Positions 30,297 through 38,813 of a stretch of 64,000 nt of DNA are shown here, in pieces. The DNA comes from Defluviitoga tunisiensis (lineage in GTDB: Bacteria > Thermotogota > Thermotogae > Petrotogales > Petrotogaceae): the NCBI RefSeq assembly GCF_000953715.1, contig NZ_LN824141.1, positions 432,676 through 496,675 of the forward strand. Direction: 5' to 3'. The position numbers and the translations under genes are program-made. Numbering within the stretch: position 1 is the first letter of the stretch; the number at the start of each line of letters is the position of its first letter. Under the pieces are notes generated by a model. That model was not told the origin of the DNA. It did no database searches and saw only the letters and a list, made by a program, of their open reading frames with translations.

Positions 30297-31319
30297 TTAT
30301 TCTCCTAATTTTCGAGGAGGAAAATAATCAAACAATTTCATCATATTTTTTATATTGCTTATTCCATCGGTAGTACCGGATTTTGAAAGACACGCAGTTG
30401 CTGATGCTGTTCCAACTTTAAGAGCTGTTGACATATTCCAGCCTTGATATACAGAATATAATATTCCTGCACAAAAAGCATCTCCTGCACCTACTGTCCC
30501 CTTAATATAATCTTTAGGTAAATCAAAAGAAGGTTGTATATAATAATTATCATCCTCATCTAAAGCAAAAGCTCCTTCTGGACAATGAACTATTACCCAC
30601 CTCCTTACTCCCATTTCTTTAAGTTTAAAACAAACTTTTTTCATATTATTTATTATTAACTTACCAGTTATATTTCTCAGGGGTATATTTGTTGTTAAAG
30701 ACGCTTCTATTTCATTTATAGTACAATAATCAGTATATTTTAAAGCTGGAGGAACAATTTTAGAAAAGCGGTCAGAATTTTCACTTACTAAATCAATTGA
30801 AGTTTCTATATTTTGTTTTTGAGCAATTGAAAATAACCTGGCTAATTTTGTTCCATATTGAATATCTTCTGAGTCAAGCCTATCTAATAATAATGGATAC
30901 CCTATATGTAAAATTTTTGAATGAATCTTAGCAAAATCAAAATGTGAGATATCAAGCAATGTGTTTGCACCACGATAATGGAAAAAAGTCCTTTCTCCTG
31001 TTGACTCTATAACCACGTCATCAGTAAATGAAGTTGCAGCGTTATTTTGTATGTATACCATTTCTGTGTTTATATTATTCTTTTTTAATATTTCTAATAC
31101 ATATTTTCCTGCTTCATCATTGCCTATCATTCCTATTGCTTGAAGGAATATAGTATTGTCCATTCTTGCTAAGTCTATTAAAGTATTAGGAACAGCTCCT
31201 CCAACAGAATAGCCCATAGATAATATATTAGCTAATTGCCCGACTTTAGGGTAATTATCAATAATTTTTATATAATCATATACAATAATTCCACCAATTG
31301 TAATGCCTACTCTATCCAT
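30297..31319 (-). CDS. PfkB-family carbohydrate kinase
   Basis: 340 residues of the ribokinase fold. Near the N terminus is the GYSVGGAVPNTLIDLARM substrate-lid region; the C-terminal signature GTVGAGDAFCAGILYS carries the catalytic Asp (about 280). It is the last gene of an operon with an Rbs-type transporter and a DhnA-type aldolase, so a kinase that phosphorylates the imported sugar (or the ketose from it) before aldol cleavage is the natural reading. The substrate is unknown. The AAGGAG site lies 9 bases before the ATG. Confidence 0.85.
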   Translation of the reverse strand: MDRVGITIGGIIVYDYIKIIDNYPKVGQLANILSMGYSVGGAVPNTLIDLARMDNTIFLQAIGMIGNDEAGKYVLEILKKNNINTEMVYIQNNAATSFTDDVVIESTGERTFFHYRGANTLLDISHFDFAKIHSKILHIGYPLLLDRLDSEDIQYGTKLARLFSIAQKQNIETSIDLVSENSDRFSKIVPPALKYTDYCTINEIEASLTTNIPLRNITGKLIINNMKKVCFKLKEMGVRRWVIVHCPEGAFALDEDDNYYIQPSFDLPKDYIKGTVGAGDAFCAGILYSVYQGWNMSTALKVGTASATACLSKSGTTDGISNIKNMMKLFDYFPPRKLGE

Positions 31320-31371
31320 TCCATGTTTCTCCTTTTATATATGCAAAATCAATCAATTATTTATAATGCCA

Positions 31372-32202
31372 TTAAAATAAGTTATGCTTTTTGATGACTT
31401 CATCAACCGAAGCGTTTTCGTGAACAATTTCTTTAAGAGCATTTATAAGAGATTCCATTTTAGAATTTTGCCATACGTTTCTTCCAAATACTATTCCTTT
31501 TGCCCCTGCTTCAATGGATTCTTTAGCAATTTTTAATATATCTTCTATACTATCCATCTTAGCACCACCTAATACAAAAACTGGCACTTTTAAATTATTC
31601 AATAATTCCTTGAATTCTAAAATATTTCCTGTATATGGAATTTTAAGAACATCTGCTCCCAATTCTAAAGCAATTCGTGCTGCATGTCCAATTAAATTTG
31701 CTGATGTTTTCTTTTCTTTTGAAGTATGACTTGTCCAAAAAACAGGTTCTACCATTAAAGGTATATTCCATTTATCACAGTTATTTGCGACCGTGGCCAC
31801 GACTTCAATACTCTCCATTTGAACACTATCTTTCTCACCCCAAGGTAACAGAACTTTAACTACATCAATAGCATTTCTTAAAGCAAATTCTAAATTGGCA
31901 ATTATTTTATGTCCAATTATATTTCCACTTTCTCCAGGAATAGTTGAAGACAAAGGCAAATCGATTGTTAATATTCTTCCTGGAGCATCTTTTGAAGAAA
32001 AAATATCAGTAGTAATTTTCGCTATACCTGGGCTTATCAATGTTGCATCTATTCCTAACCTAATAAGATTTTCTAAAGTTCCAAGAGGATCTTGGAGTCC
32101 TGCTATATTACCCATTATTAAACCATGGTCAATCGGTATAATAACAGATTTACCACTCTTTGGATTTAAAATGTGTGATAATCTAAGATCTTTTATTCCC
32201 AT
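31372..32202 (-). CDS. DhnA/LsrF-type class I aldolase
   Basis: 276 residues of the DeoC/LacD/FbaB-like TIM barrel family (DhnA-type class I fructose-bisphosphate aldolase, LsrF, archaeal ADH synthase). It begins with SVIIPIDHGLIMG, and the Schiff-base Lys is in ADVLKIPYTG (about residue 190), followed by the phosphate-binding VFVLGGAK and GAKGIVFGRNVWQ. It probably cleaves a phosphorylated sugar or transfers an acetyl/aldol unit. It is encoded between the chemoreceptor and the PfkB kinase with gaps of 56 and 52 bases. Confidence 0.85.
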   Translation of the reverse strand: MGIKDLRLSHILNPKSGKSVIIPIDHGLIMGNIAGLQDPLGTLENLIRLGIDATLISPGIAKITTDIFSSKDAPGRILTIDLPLSSTIPGESGNIIGHKIIANLEFALRNAIDVVKVLLPWGEKDSVQMESIEVVATVANNCDKWNIPLMVEPVFWTSHTSKEKKTSANLIGHAARIALELGADVLKIPYTGNILEFKELLNNLKVPVFVLGGAKMDSIEDILKIAKESIEAGAKGIVFGRNVWQNSKMESLINALKEIVHENASVDEVIKKHNLF

Positions 32203-32258
32203 TTTTTCTACCTTCTCTCATGACCTTTTTGGAAATACGATTTAAAATAAATTCAATT

Positions 32259-34580
32259 TTACAATCTATATTGCTCTACCAAAGAATTTATAGTATCAGA
32301 AAGATCTAAAAGTTTTTGAGATTCCAAAGTTAATCCCTCCATAGCACTTGCAACTTCTTCTAAATTCTGTTTAAATATAAGAAGCCCTTGGGAGGTGTCT
32401 TCAAACTTTTTAGATATTTCTGTAGTTTCATTACTTACTTCACTTATTAGTTGATTTTCATCATCTATAAAGTTTTTTAAAATTTCTACCGTATTTACAA
32501 TACTCTCAATATATTCCTTAACGCTATTTATTTGTAAACTTAATCGCTCAATTTGTTTGGCACTTTCTTCAACTTTTTTACTTGTATTTATATTTGATTC
32601 AACCACTGTATTTACAGTACTTTCCATCTTAGTAATAGCGTCTTTAATATCAAATGCCATTTTTTCTGAGTCTTCTGCAAGTTTTCTAACTTCTTCGGCT
32701 ACCACTGCAAAACCTTTCCCAGCTTCTCCTGCACGAGCTGCTTCTATTGCGGCATTTAAAGATAATAGATTTGTTTGTTCAGCGATAGTTCTTATATTTT
32801 CAACAAAAGAACTGACATCCATAGTGACTTTTAATAGTTTTTTCATATCTAAAATATTTTTTTCTACATCTTTAGTAATTTTCTTGTTTTCTTCTGCAAC
32901 ATTCAATATTTTTGATATTTCTTCATTTATAGCAAGTTTAAATTTTTCCGCATTTAAAAGGGATTCTTCTGCTTGACAGCTTAAGAGATCAGATCTATTT
33001 TTGACTTCATTCAAAGAAGAGGTTAATTCTATTAATCTATCAACTGAGTCGTTGAGGGTTTCACTGTAACTTTTAACTTCTCCTGAAATTTCCTCACTAA
33101 CTGCTGAATATTCCTCAACAGCCGATGCAGTATTTTCAGAATTTTGTATAAGGATTGTTGTAGAAGTTTTTAGCTCATTTAAAGTTTTATTTAAAGAGCT
33201 TGCAACTTTAATGAATGCGTTATGAACCAAAGCTACCTCATCTTTTTTTAAGGAAGGAGTTGGTAATTGTGAAAGATCCTTTTTTAAAATATTATCTGCT
33301 AATTTACTTGTATTTTTTAGTGTCCCGGTTATTGAACGATTTAGTACATAAGTTATTAGAATGATAATACATATAACTATTATCGTAGTAACTAAAGTTT
33401 TATTATAAACAGAATTTATGCTCTTGAGAACATTTTGAGCGTTATTGGAAATAACTTGTGCATTTGAAATAGCATATTTTTGTATATTATCCATTTCTTT
33501 TTCAACTAAGTCAGAAAATTTTTCTAAAGAAGGAATTAATTGACTACTGATGAGACTACTTAAATCGTTGGTTAATTCTTGAACCTCAGTTTGGTTTTTT
33601 GATAAGTTAATAGTTAAAGAAGAAGTTTCATCTCTTAATTTTTCTCTTTCTGAACATAACTGAACGTATTTAATTACATTTTGACGATATACATCAACAG
33701 TTTTTTCAAGAATGACGGCTTCAATCGGATTCATAACGAAATATCCACCATCCAAGACAAACTGAATAATTTTTTTTATATCTTGAATAGGGATATCTAG
33801 AGATTCTATTATTTTTTCAGACACATTATTTTGTATCAATATTTCTCTTGCTGTTAGTTTAAGAAGATTTATACTAGCTTCGACTTGTGGAAAATTAGGA
33901 AGTAAGGAACTGTTCCATAATTTTTCTATACCCCAAATACCAATTTCTTCCAAACTTATTCTTTTTTCAGCATCGTGTTTAACTTGTTCATTACCTTCAA
34001 AATCATTCCACTCAGGAATATTTTCTAAAAGGTCTTTGATTTTATTTATTTCTTCTTCTAAGCGAGTAGAATTATAATTTAATAAGTAATTCATTTCATT
34101 TTCGATTTCCTGCACAACTTTTTCTTTATTAGAAAGAGATTTAGCTATTTGATTGGTTTTTTCATTATTTTGAATAATAAGTGAAATTATTTCGAGAGCT
34201 TCTTGATTTATGTTTTCCAATAACTGGAATAATTTTGAAGTTTCTTGTATAAAGCTTTCACTTAATTCTTTTGATTGAAGAAGAAATTTTTTACCTTCAG
34301 AAATATACAAATCAAAGTTTTTTTGATTATTTTCCACCTCACTTAATTTTGAAAGATATCCCGAAGAAATTAAAGATATATTTGCTTGGCTGGTATTATA
34401 AAAACCATGAAAAAAGTCTTGAAAAGATTCTAAATTTTCAATTAGGATAGCTACAGAATTTATAGTTTGATTACCTTGGTTTTCTACATTAGTTATTGAA
34501 AATCTTACAATCAATAGGATTAAGATTAAAGCTGTAATAACCACAGTATAGCCCAAAATAATTTTTAAACTTATTTTCAA
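32259..34580 (-). CDS. Methyl-accepting chemotaxis protein within the sugar operon
   Basis: About 773 residues. An N-terminal membrane segment (about 8-28) is followed by a long, almost all-helical extracytoplasmic region of about 360 residues with coiled-coil character, a second membrane segment (about 395-415), a HAMP domain, methylation helices and the signalling hairpin tip [23 protein letters not shown] at 34580 is the likely start, 9 bases behind AGGAG; a TTG at 34589 is too close. The gene lies 6-15 bases behind the sugar ATPase gene, so receptor and transporter are made together. The receptor probably senses the sugar through the Rbs-type binding protein. Confidence 0.9.
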   Translation of the reverse strand: MKISLKIILGYTVVITALILILLIVRFSITNVENQGNQTINSVAILIENLESFQDFFHGFYNTSQANISLISSGYLSKLSEVENNQKNFDLYISEGKKFLLQSKELSESFIQETSKLFQLLENINQEALEIISLIIQNNEKTNQIAKSLSNKEKVVQEIENEMNYLLNYNSTRLEEEINKIKDLLENIPEWNDFEGNEQVKHDAEKRISLEEIGIWGIEKLWNSSLLPNFPQVEASINLLKLTAREILIQNNVSEKIIESLDIPIQDIKKIIQFVLDGGYFVMNPIEAVILEKTVDVYRQNVIKYVQLCSEREKLRDETSSLTINLSKNQTEVQELTNDLSSLISSQLIPSLEKFSDLVEKEMDNIQKYAISNAQVISNNAQNVLKSINSVYNKTLVTTIIVICIIILITYVLNRSITGTLKNTSKLADNILKKDLSQLPTPSLKKDEVALVHNAFIKVASSLNKTLNELKTSTTILIQNSENTASAVEEYSAVSEEISGEVKSYSETLNDSVDRLIELTSSLNEVKNRSDLLSCQAEESLLNAEKFKLAINEEISKILNVAEENKKITKDVEKNILDMKKLLKVTMDVSSFVENIRTIAEQTNLLSLNAAIEAARAGEAGKGFAVVAEEVRKLAEDSEKMAFDIKDAITKMESTVNTVVESNINTSKKVEESAKQIERLSLQINSVKEYIESIVNTVEILKNFIDDENQLISEVSNETTEISKKFEDTSQGLLIFKQNLEEVASAMEGLTLESQKLLDLSDTINSLVEQYRL

Positions 34581-34595
34581 TAAATTCAACTCCTG

Positions 34596-36089
34596 TTAAA
34601 CATAAATTTTTTCTTTTTGTGTAGCTAACTTCATAATTTTTTCTTGATTAGCTTCTTTGGAGGAAAGTATCCCTGTTAGATGCCCATAAGCCATAACAGC
34701 GATCCTGTCACTTATTTGCAGTATTTCAGGCAAATCCGATGAAATCATAATAATTGCCATCCCTTGGTTAGCAAGGTCGGATATTAATTCATATATTTCT
34801 GTTTTTGCGCCAACATCGATACCTCTTGTTGGTTCATCTAATATCAGTATTTTAGGTTTCAAAGCAACCCATTTAGCTACTACAACCTTTTGCTGATTTC
34901 CTCCAGAGAGAAATTTTACCTTCCTATTCATAGAAGGAGTTTTTATATTGAAAGTATCAATAGCCCATTTGGTTAATTCTCTTTCAGATTTTTCATTGAC
35001 GAATACAAATTTTTTCAATTTATCTAAACTGGGAAGTGTTATATTATCTTTTACTGAATGTATTAATATAAGACCTTTTCTTTTTCTATCTTCCGGTACC
35101 ATACCTATTCCTAATTTCATAGCGTCTAGAGGATTTTTAATTTCCGTTTCTTCATTATCTATGTATATTTGTCCAGATTTCTTCTTTCTTAAACCAATTA
35201 TGGTTTCCATAATTTCAGTTCTTCCGGCACCTATTAAACCCGAAAAACCTAAAATTTCTCCTTCACGAACTTCAAATGAAACATCTTCAAAAACATCCCC
35301 ACTCAATTGTTCAACCTTCAAGACAACATTACCAATTTTATGTGTCTTTTTTATGTAAAAATTTTCTATTTTCCTTCCGACCATCATTTCTACAACTTCA
35401 TCTATTGTTACGTTTGAGATTTCTCTTGTTTCTATAAGTTCTCCATCCCTTAAAATACTTACTTTATCTGCGATTTCAAATATTTCTTCTAATCGGTGAG
35501 AAATAAATATTATGGTTACTCCTTTCTCCTTTAAATGTTTAATAACTTCAAATAATTTTGCTACATCTTTTTGAGGAAGTGAGGAAGTAGGTTCGTCCAT
35601 AATGATTACTCTAGATTCTTTATAAGTAGCTCTTGCAATTTCAACCATCTGTTGAATTCCAAGGGTAAATTTTCCCAATTTTTCATTAGGATTGATCCTC
35701 AAATCGAATTCTTTTAAAAATTCTTTTGCGGATGTGTATAATTTTCCAAATTTGACAAAAGAGCCCATTTTAGGTTCTGAACCCAAAAAAAGATTTTCTG
35801 CTACTGAAAGATTTTCCATTACAGATAACTCTTGAAAGATAGTAACAATTCCTTCCTTAATAGCTTCAGAAGGATGTTTCCACTCACATTCTTTATCATC
35901 GAATATTATTTTCCCACTTGTTGGTTTATAGACTCCTGCAATTATTTTCATTAAAGTCGACTTACCTGCCCCATTTTCTCCTACAATGGCATGTACCTCT
36001 CCGGGATAAAAATCAATTGAAACATTTGACAAAGCTTTTACACCGGGAAATTCTTTTGTGACTTCTATAACTCTTAAAAGAGGTTTCAT
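34596..36089 (-). CDS. Sugar ABC transporter ATPase, RbsA/MglA type (double cassette)
   Basis: 497 residues with two ABC cassettes. The first has Walker A GENGAGKST (about 38), MENLSVAENLFLG, signature FTLGIQQMVEIARA, Walker B RVIIMDEPTS and FISHRLEE. The second has GLIGAGRTE in place of Walker A, LSGGNQQKVVVAKW, LILDEPTRGIDVG and ISSDLPE, the usual degenerate second half of RbsA proteins. It overlaps the permease gene by an ATGA. Its first cassette is the closest relative in the window of the ABC domain fused to the histidine kinase at 38814. Confidence 0.93.
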   Translation of the reverse strand: MKPLLRVIEVTKEFPGVKALSNVSIDFYPGEVHAIVGENGAGKSTLMKIIAGVYKPTSGKIIFDDKECEWKHPSEAIKEGIVTIFQELSVMENLSVAENLFLGSEPKMGSFVKFGKLYTSAKEFLKEFDLRINPNEKLGKFTLGIQQMVEIARATYKESRVIIMDEPTSSLPQKDVAKLFEVIKHLKEKGVTIIFISHRLEEIFEIADKVSILRDGELIETREISNVTIDEVVEMMVGRKIENFYIKKTHKIGNVVLKVEQLSGDVFEDVSFEVREGEILGFSGLIGAGRTEIMETIIGLRKKKSGQIYIDNEETEIKNPLDAMKLGIGMVPEDRKRKGLILIHSVKDNITLPSLDKLKKFVFVNEKSERELTKWAIDTFNIKTPSMNRKVKFLSGGNQQKVVVAKWVALKPKILILDEPTRGIDVGAKTEIYELISDLANQGMAIIMISSDLPEILQISDRIAVMAYGHLTGILSSKEANQEKIMKLATQKEKIYV

Positions 36090-37033
36090 GATTCTTTACC
36101 TCCTCTTAGCTGATCAAAAGCAACGGCTATGATAATAACTGAACCAATAGCAACTTGCTGCCAAAATGAGGAAACCCCTAAAAGAATAAGTCCGTTTCTA
36201 AGAACACCCATTATTATTGCACCAATTACAGTTCCTAGAATAGTTCCTTCACCACCTTGCAAACTTGTACCACCTATAACAGTTGCTGCTATTACATCTA
36301 ATTCATAACCTTGCCCTGCATTTGCTTGAGCGACACCCAACCAAGCAGTCATTAGAAATCCGGCAAAAGCCGCTAATAATCCGTTGATAATGTACACCAG
36401 CATCAATATTCTATCAGTTTTTATCCCCACTAATTTTGCGGCTTCTAAATTGCCGCCGGTAGCATATATTCTTCTTCCTACAATAGTATATCTCAAGAAA
36501 ATATAGGCAATTATGGCTACTCCAGCAAAATATAAAACTGGAACAGGAATTGGTCCAACCATCCCTTGACCTTGAATAGTAAAAGATTGCGGAAAAGGAG
36601 AAATTGGCCAACCTCCACTTAAAACGTAAGCTAATCCTCTAGCGATACTCAGCATGCCAAGTGTACTTATAAAAGGTGGGATTTTTATTTTGGTGATGAG
36701 AAATCCGTTTACTAGTCCACATAAAACTCCCACCAAGAAACCTGATAAAACACTAGCAAGTGGATGTACTCCAAAATCGTGCATTAATAAACCCATAACT
36801 ACCCCGGATAGCCCCAAGATAGATCCTACAGAAAGATCTATACCTCCAGTTATTATAACCATAGTCATGCCACAAGCCATGACTCCTATGAAAGAGACAT
36901 TTAGGATAATTGTGAAAATGTTGGCTACTGACAAAAATCCTTTTGCTGTAATACCTAAAAAAAGCATCAGGACAATTAATACTAAAAAAATGGTAAATTC
37001 TCTAACAGCAAATATTTTCTTAACTAATTCCAA
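36086..37033 (-). CDS. Sugar ABC transporter permease, RbsC type
   Basis: 315 residues, eight to ten membrane segments, with the RbsC-family motifs ITGGIDLSVGSILGLSGV and GYELDVIAATVIGGTSLQGG. Start is a TTG at 37033 with AGGAGG 8 bases upstream. It overlaps the ATPase gene. Together with the binding protein at 37270 it makes a CUT2-family monosaccharide importer. Confidence 0.92.
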   Translation of the reverse strand: MELVKKIFAVREFTIFLVLIVLMLFLGITAKGFLSVANIFTIILNVSFIGVMACGMTMVIITGGIDLSVGSILGLSGVVMGLLMHDFGVHPLASVLSGFLVGVLCGLVNGFLITKIKIPPFISTLGMLSIARGLAYVLSGGWPISPFPQSFTIQGQGMVGPIPVPVLYFAGVAIIAYIFLRYTIVGRRIYATGGNLEAAKLVGIKTDRILMLVYIINGLLAAFAGFLMTAWLGVAQANAGQGYELDVIAATVIGGTSLQGGEGTILGTVIGAIIMGVLRNGLILLGVSSFWQQVAIGSVIIIAVAFDQLRGGKES

Positions 37034-37215
37034 TTCATTTTCCTCCTTTACTTCTTCATTATTATTTGCTTACCCATGCTTTCAAAAATCATTTGATCTA
37101 ATTTTTATTTCATTTTATAGATTTTACAAGAATATAGGTGTAAATGGTCAAAAATATCTGTATTATCAAAATATTTCAAAGAACATTTTTATTAGATAAA
37201 GCAATTATTTTAAAG

Positions 37216-37250
37216 AAAGCAACGGGAGTATAAAATTCCCATTGCTTTTT
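37216..37250 (-). terminator. Intercistronic hairpin after the Rbs-type binding-protein gene
   Basis: Stem AAGCAAtGGGA / TCCCgTTGCTT with a 9-nt loop, then TCTTTAAAAT on the minus strand. It separates the binding-protein gene from the permease gene and again suggests a 3' end or partial stop that favours binding-protein synthesis. Confidence 0.8.
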
Positions 37251-37269
37251 AGAAAAAGAAACTATAGAT

Positions 37270-38289
37270 TTACTTTTTTGTATAAACTTTGTTTGCAAAT
37301 TCGAAGAATTCATCAACATTATCTTTTGTTACAACATCAACTCCTGTATCAATAATATAATCCACAGAGCCGTCTTCTAAAGTTACTTGAGGTAATAATT
37401 GTAGAGTTTTATCTACACCAATTTTATACATATTGTAAAGAACTACGACAGATAAATATCCCATATCATAAGGTCTTTGACCAACTAGACCTTTCCACGC
37501 ATTAGCTTTTATGAGTTCTAATTCTGGTGGAAGGGTATCAAATCCGACAGTTAGTAATGATTGAGCTTTTTCCATCCCTCCTAATGCATTAACAACAGTG
37601 TTTACAGGTGCAAATAAAGGCCACCCTCCCGAAGCAAACCATCCATCTAAATTAGGATATCTTCTTGTCACATCTGTAAGTACTTGAATTGCGACAGCAG
37701 TGTCATCATTGCAGGGAAAAGGATCTGCTACATATACTATTTTTTTACCAGTTTTCATTGAATAATTCTCCATAGCATCTTTAAATCCAGCTATTCTTTC
37801 GTTCAGATTTACAGCAGCCAAACCACCTGTTAAAATTGCAAAATTCAATGTTTCTTTTTCCGGTTTGTATTGATCTATAAGAGAGCTCATAAGTTCTCCA
37901 GCTGAGTATCCAGCATTATAGTTATTTGTTCCTAAATATACATATCTTCCACTACCAGGTGAGTCAGAATCAAATGTTATAACAGGTATTTTTCTGTCTA
38001 ATGCAGTCTTTATTATAAATTTAATTGCTTCAGGATCGTTGGGAGATATCCCTATTCCATTAACTCCGCGAATTATGTAGGTTTGTATCTTTTGGGCTTG
38101 CTCCGCTGCATCCGCTTCAATCGGAGCGTCAAATATTGCTTGAACTCCTAATGCAGTTGCCGCATCTTTCATACCATTCTCAGCAGCAAACCAATAAGGA
38201 TTGTTCAAAGACTTTGGAGAAAGTAAAAAAGTTTGAGAAAACGCACACACACTACCCAAAATTAATAAAACTACTAACAAACGCTTCAT
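37270..38289 (-). CDS. Sugar-binding periplasmic protein, RbsB type
   Basis: About 339 residues with a signal peptide (MKRLLVVLLILGSVCAFSQT). The mature part is a type I periplasmic-binding fold with FDAPIEADAAEQAQKIQTYI, GVNGIGISPNDPEAI and PVITFDSDSPGSGRYVYLGTN in its first lobe. The start at 38289 follows GGAGGTG; an upstream ATG at 38322 has no ribosome site. It is the first gene of the operon and lies behind an attenuator-like leader. The ligand is unknown; the family takes ribose, galactose, xylose, inositol, AI-2 and related sugars. Confidence 0.9.
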   Translation of the reverse strand: MKRLLVVLLILGSVCAFSQTFLLSPKSLNNPYWFAAENGMKDAATALGVQAIFDAPIEADAAEQAQKIQTYIIRGVNGIGISPNDPEAIKFIIKTALDRKIPVITFDSDSPGSGRYVYLGTNNYNAGYSAGELMSSLIDQYKPEKETLNFAILTGGLAAVNLNERIAGFKDAMENYSMKTGKKIVYVADPFPCNDDTAVAIQVLTDVTRRYPNLDGWFASGGWPLFAPVNTVVNALGGMEKAQSLLTVGFDTLPPELELIKANAWKGLVGQRPYDMGYLSVVVLYNMYKIGVDKTLQLLPQVTLEDGSVDYIIDTGVDVVTKDNVDEFFEFANKVYTKK

Positions 38290-38340
38290 AAAAACACCTC
38301 CAGTAATAATATAGTTAGACAACTAATTAAAAAATGAAAC

Positions 38341-38390
38341 AAAAAAAGCCCTAACATAATAAAAATTATGTTAAGGCATTCATAACCTTA
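38341..38390 (-). promoter_or_regulatory. Leader attenuator: terminator with competing hairpin
   Basis: On the minus strand between promoter and rbsB-like gene lies a terminator: stem of 13 positions (38348-38360 with 38365-38377, one G-T wobble) followed by seven T (38341-38347). A second hairpin, TAAGG / CCTTA (38386-38390 with 38372-38376), uses the 5' arm of the terminator, so the two exclude each other. This is the layout of an antitermination-controlled leader. I did not find the twin A-x-x-G-x-x hexaloops of classical ANTAR targets in it. Confidence 0.7.
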
Positions 38391-38453
38391 CTTTTATATT
38401 AAACTTACTTTCTTCACACCAATTTCATGAGTATGAAAGAAATCATTTGAATT

Positions 38454-38483
38454 AATATAATCATTTTTTGTGCTTTTTGTCAA
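38454..38483 (-). promoter_or_regulatory. Sigma-A promoter of the Rbs-type operon
   Basis: Minus strand TTGACA (38478-38483), 18-bp spacer, TATATT (38454-38459). The start of transcription would lie about 65 bases upstream of the leader terminator. Confidence 0.65.
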
Positions 38484-38763
38484 ACTCATTTAAAAACGAT
38501 TAAAACGGATTACAAGAAATCTTATAGAATTATAAATGATTAACTGACAAAATCTTAATTATTCGTCAATATTGACCAAAATTATAGCAATTCAATAAAA
38601 TTAATTCTGAGGTTTATTAATTTATCAAAAGAATTTATAGTAATTTTTTCTCAACATTAATAAATTTTACCTGATTACAATCAAAGAACTTCTAAACTAA
38701 AAACAAAACTTTTTATTTACAAAATGCGATGATTCTTTAAATATTTATATTAATTATTAAGTT

Positions 38764-38772
38764 TGGTATAAT
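38764..38772 (+). promoter_or_regulatory. Extended -10 promoter of the sensor kinase gene
   Basis: TGGTATAAT, an extended -10 (TG at 38764, TATAAT at 38767-38772), 42 bases before the ATG of the kinase gene. No good -35 is seen, which suits an extended -10 promoter. The promoter faces away from that of the sugar operon. Confidence 0.55.
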
Positions 38773-38813
38773 TGATAAAGTAACTATATTTTTTCATAAT
38801 GTTAAGGTGAAAA

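Noticed and set aside
32557-32976. Long plus-strand frame of 139 codons opposite the chemoreceptor gene
   Set aside because: It is antisense to the conserved signalling domain and rich in Ser/Phe as expected for the shadow of a Glu/Lys-rich helix.
30297-38289. Assignment of the operon as an Lsr (autoinducer-2) system
   Set aside because: Importer and aldolase would fit, but the kinase is PfkB-type and there is no LsrR or LsrG homologue nearby.
38341-38460. Classical ANTAR target (paired hexaloops A-x-x-G-x-x) in the sugar-operon leader
   Set aside because: The hairpins that can form have loops of 4 or 9 nt, and none shows A1 and G4. I therefore claim only an attenuator-like leader, not a proven ANTAR site.
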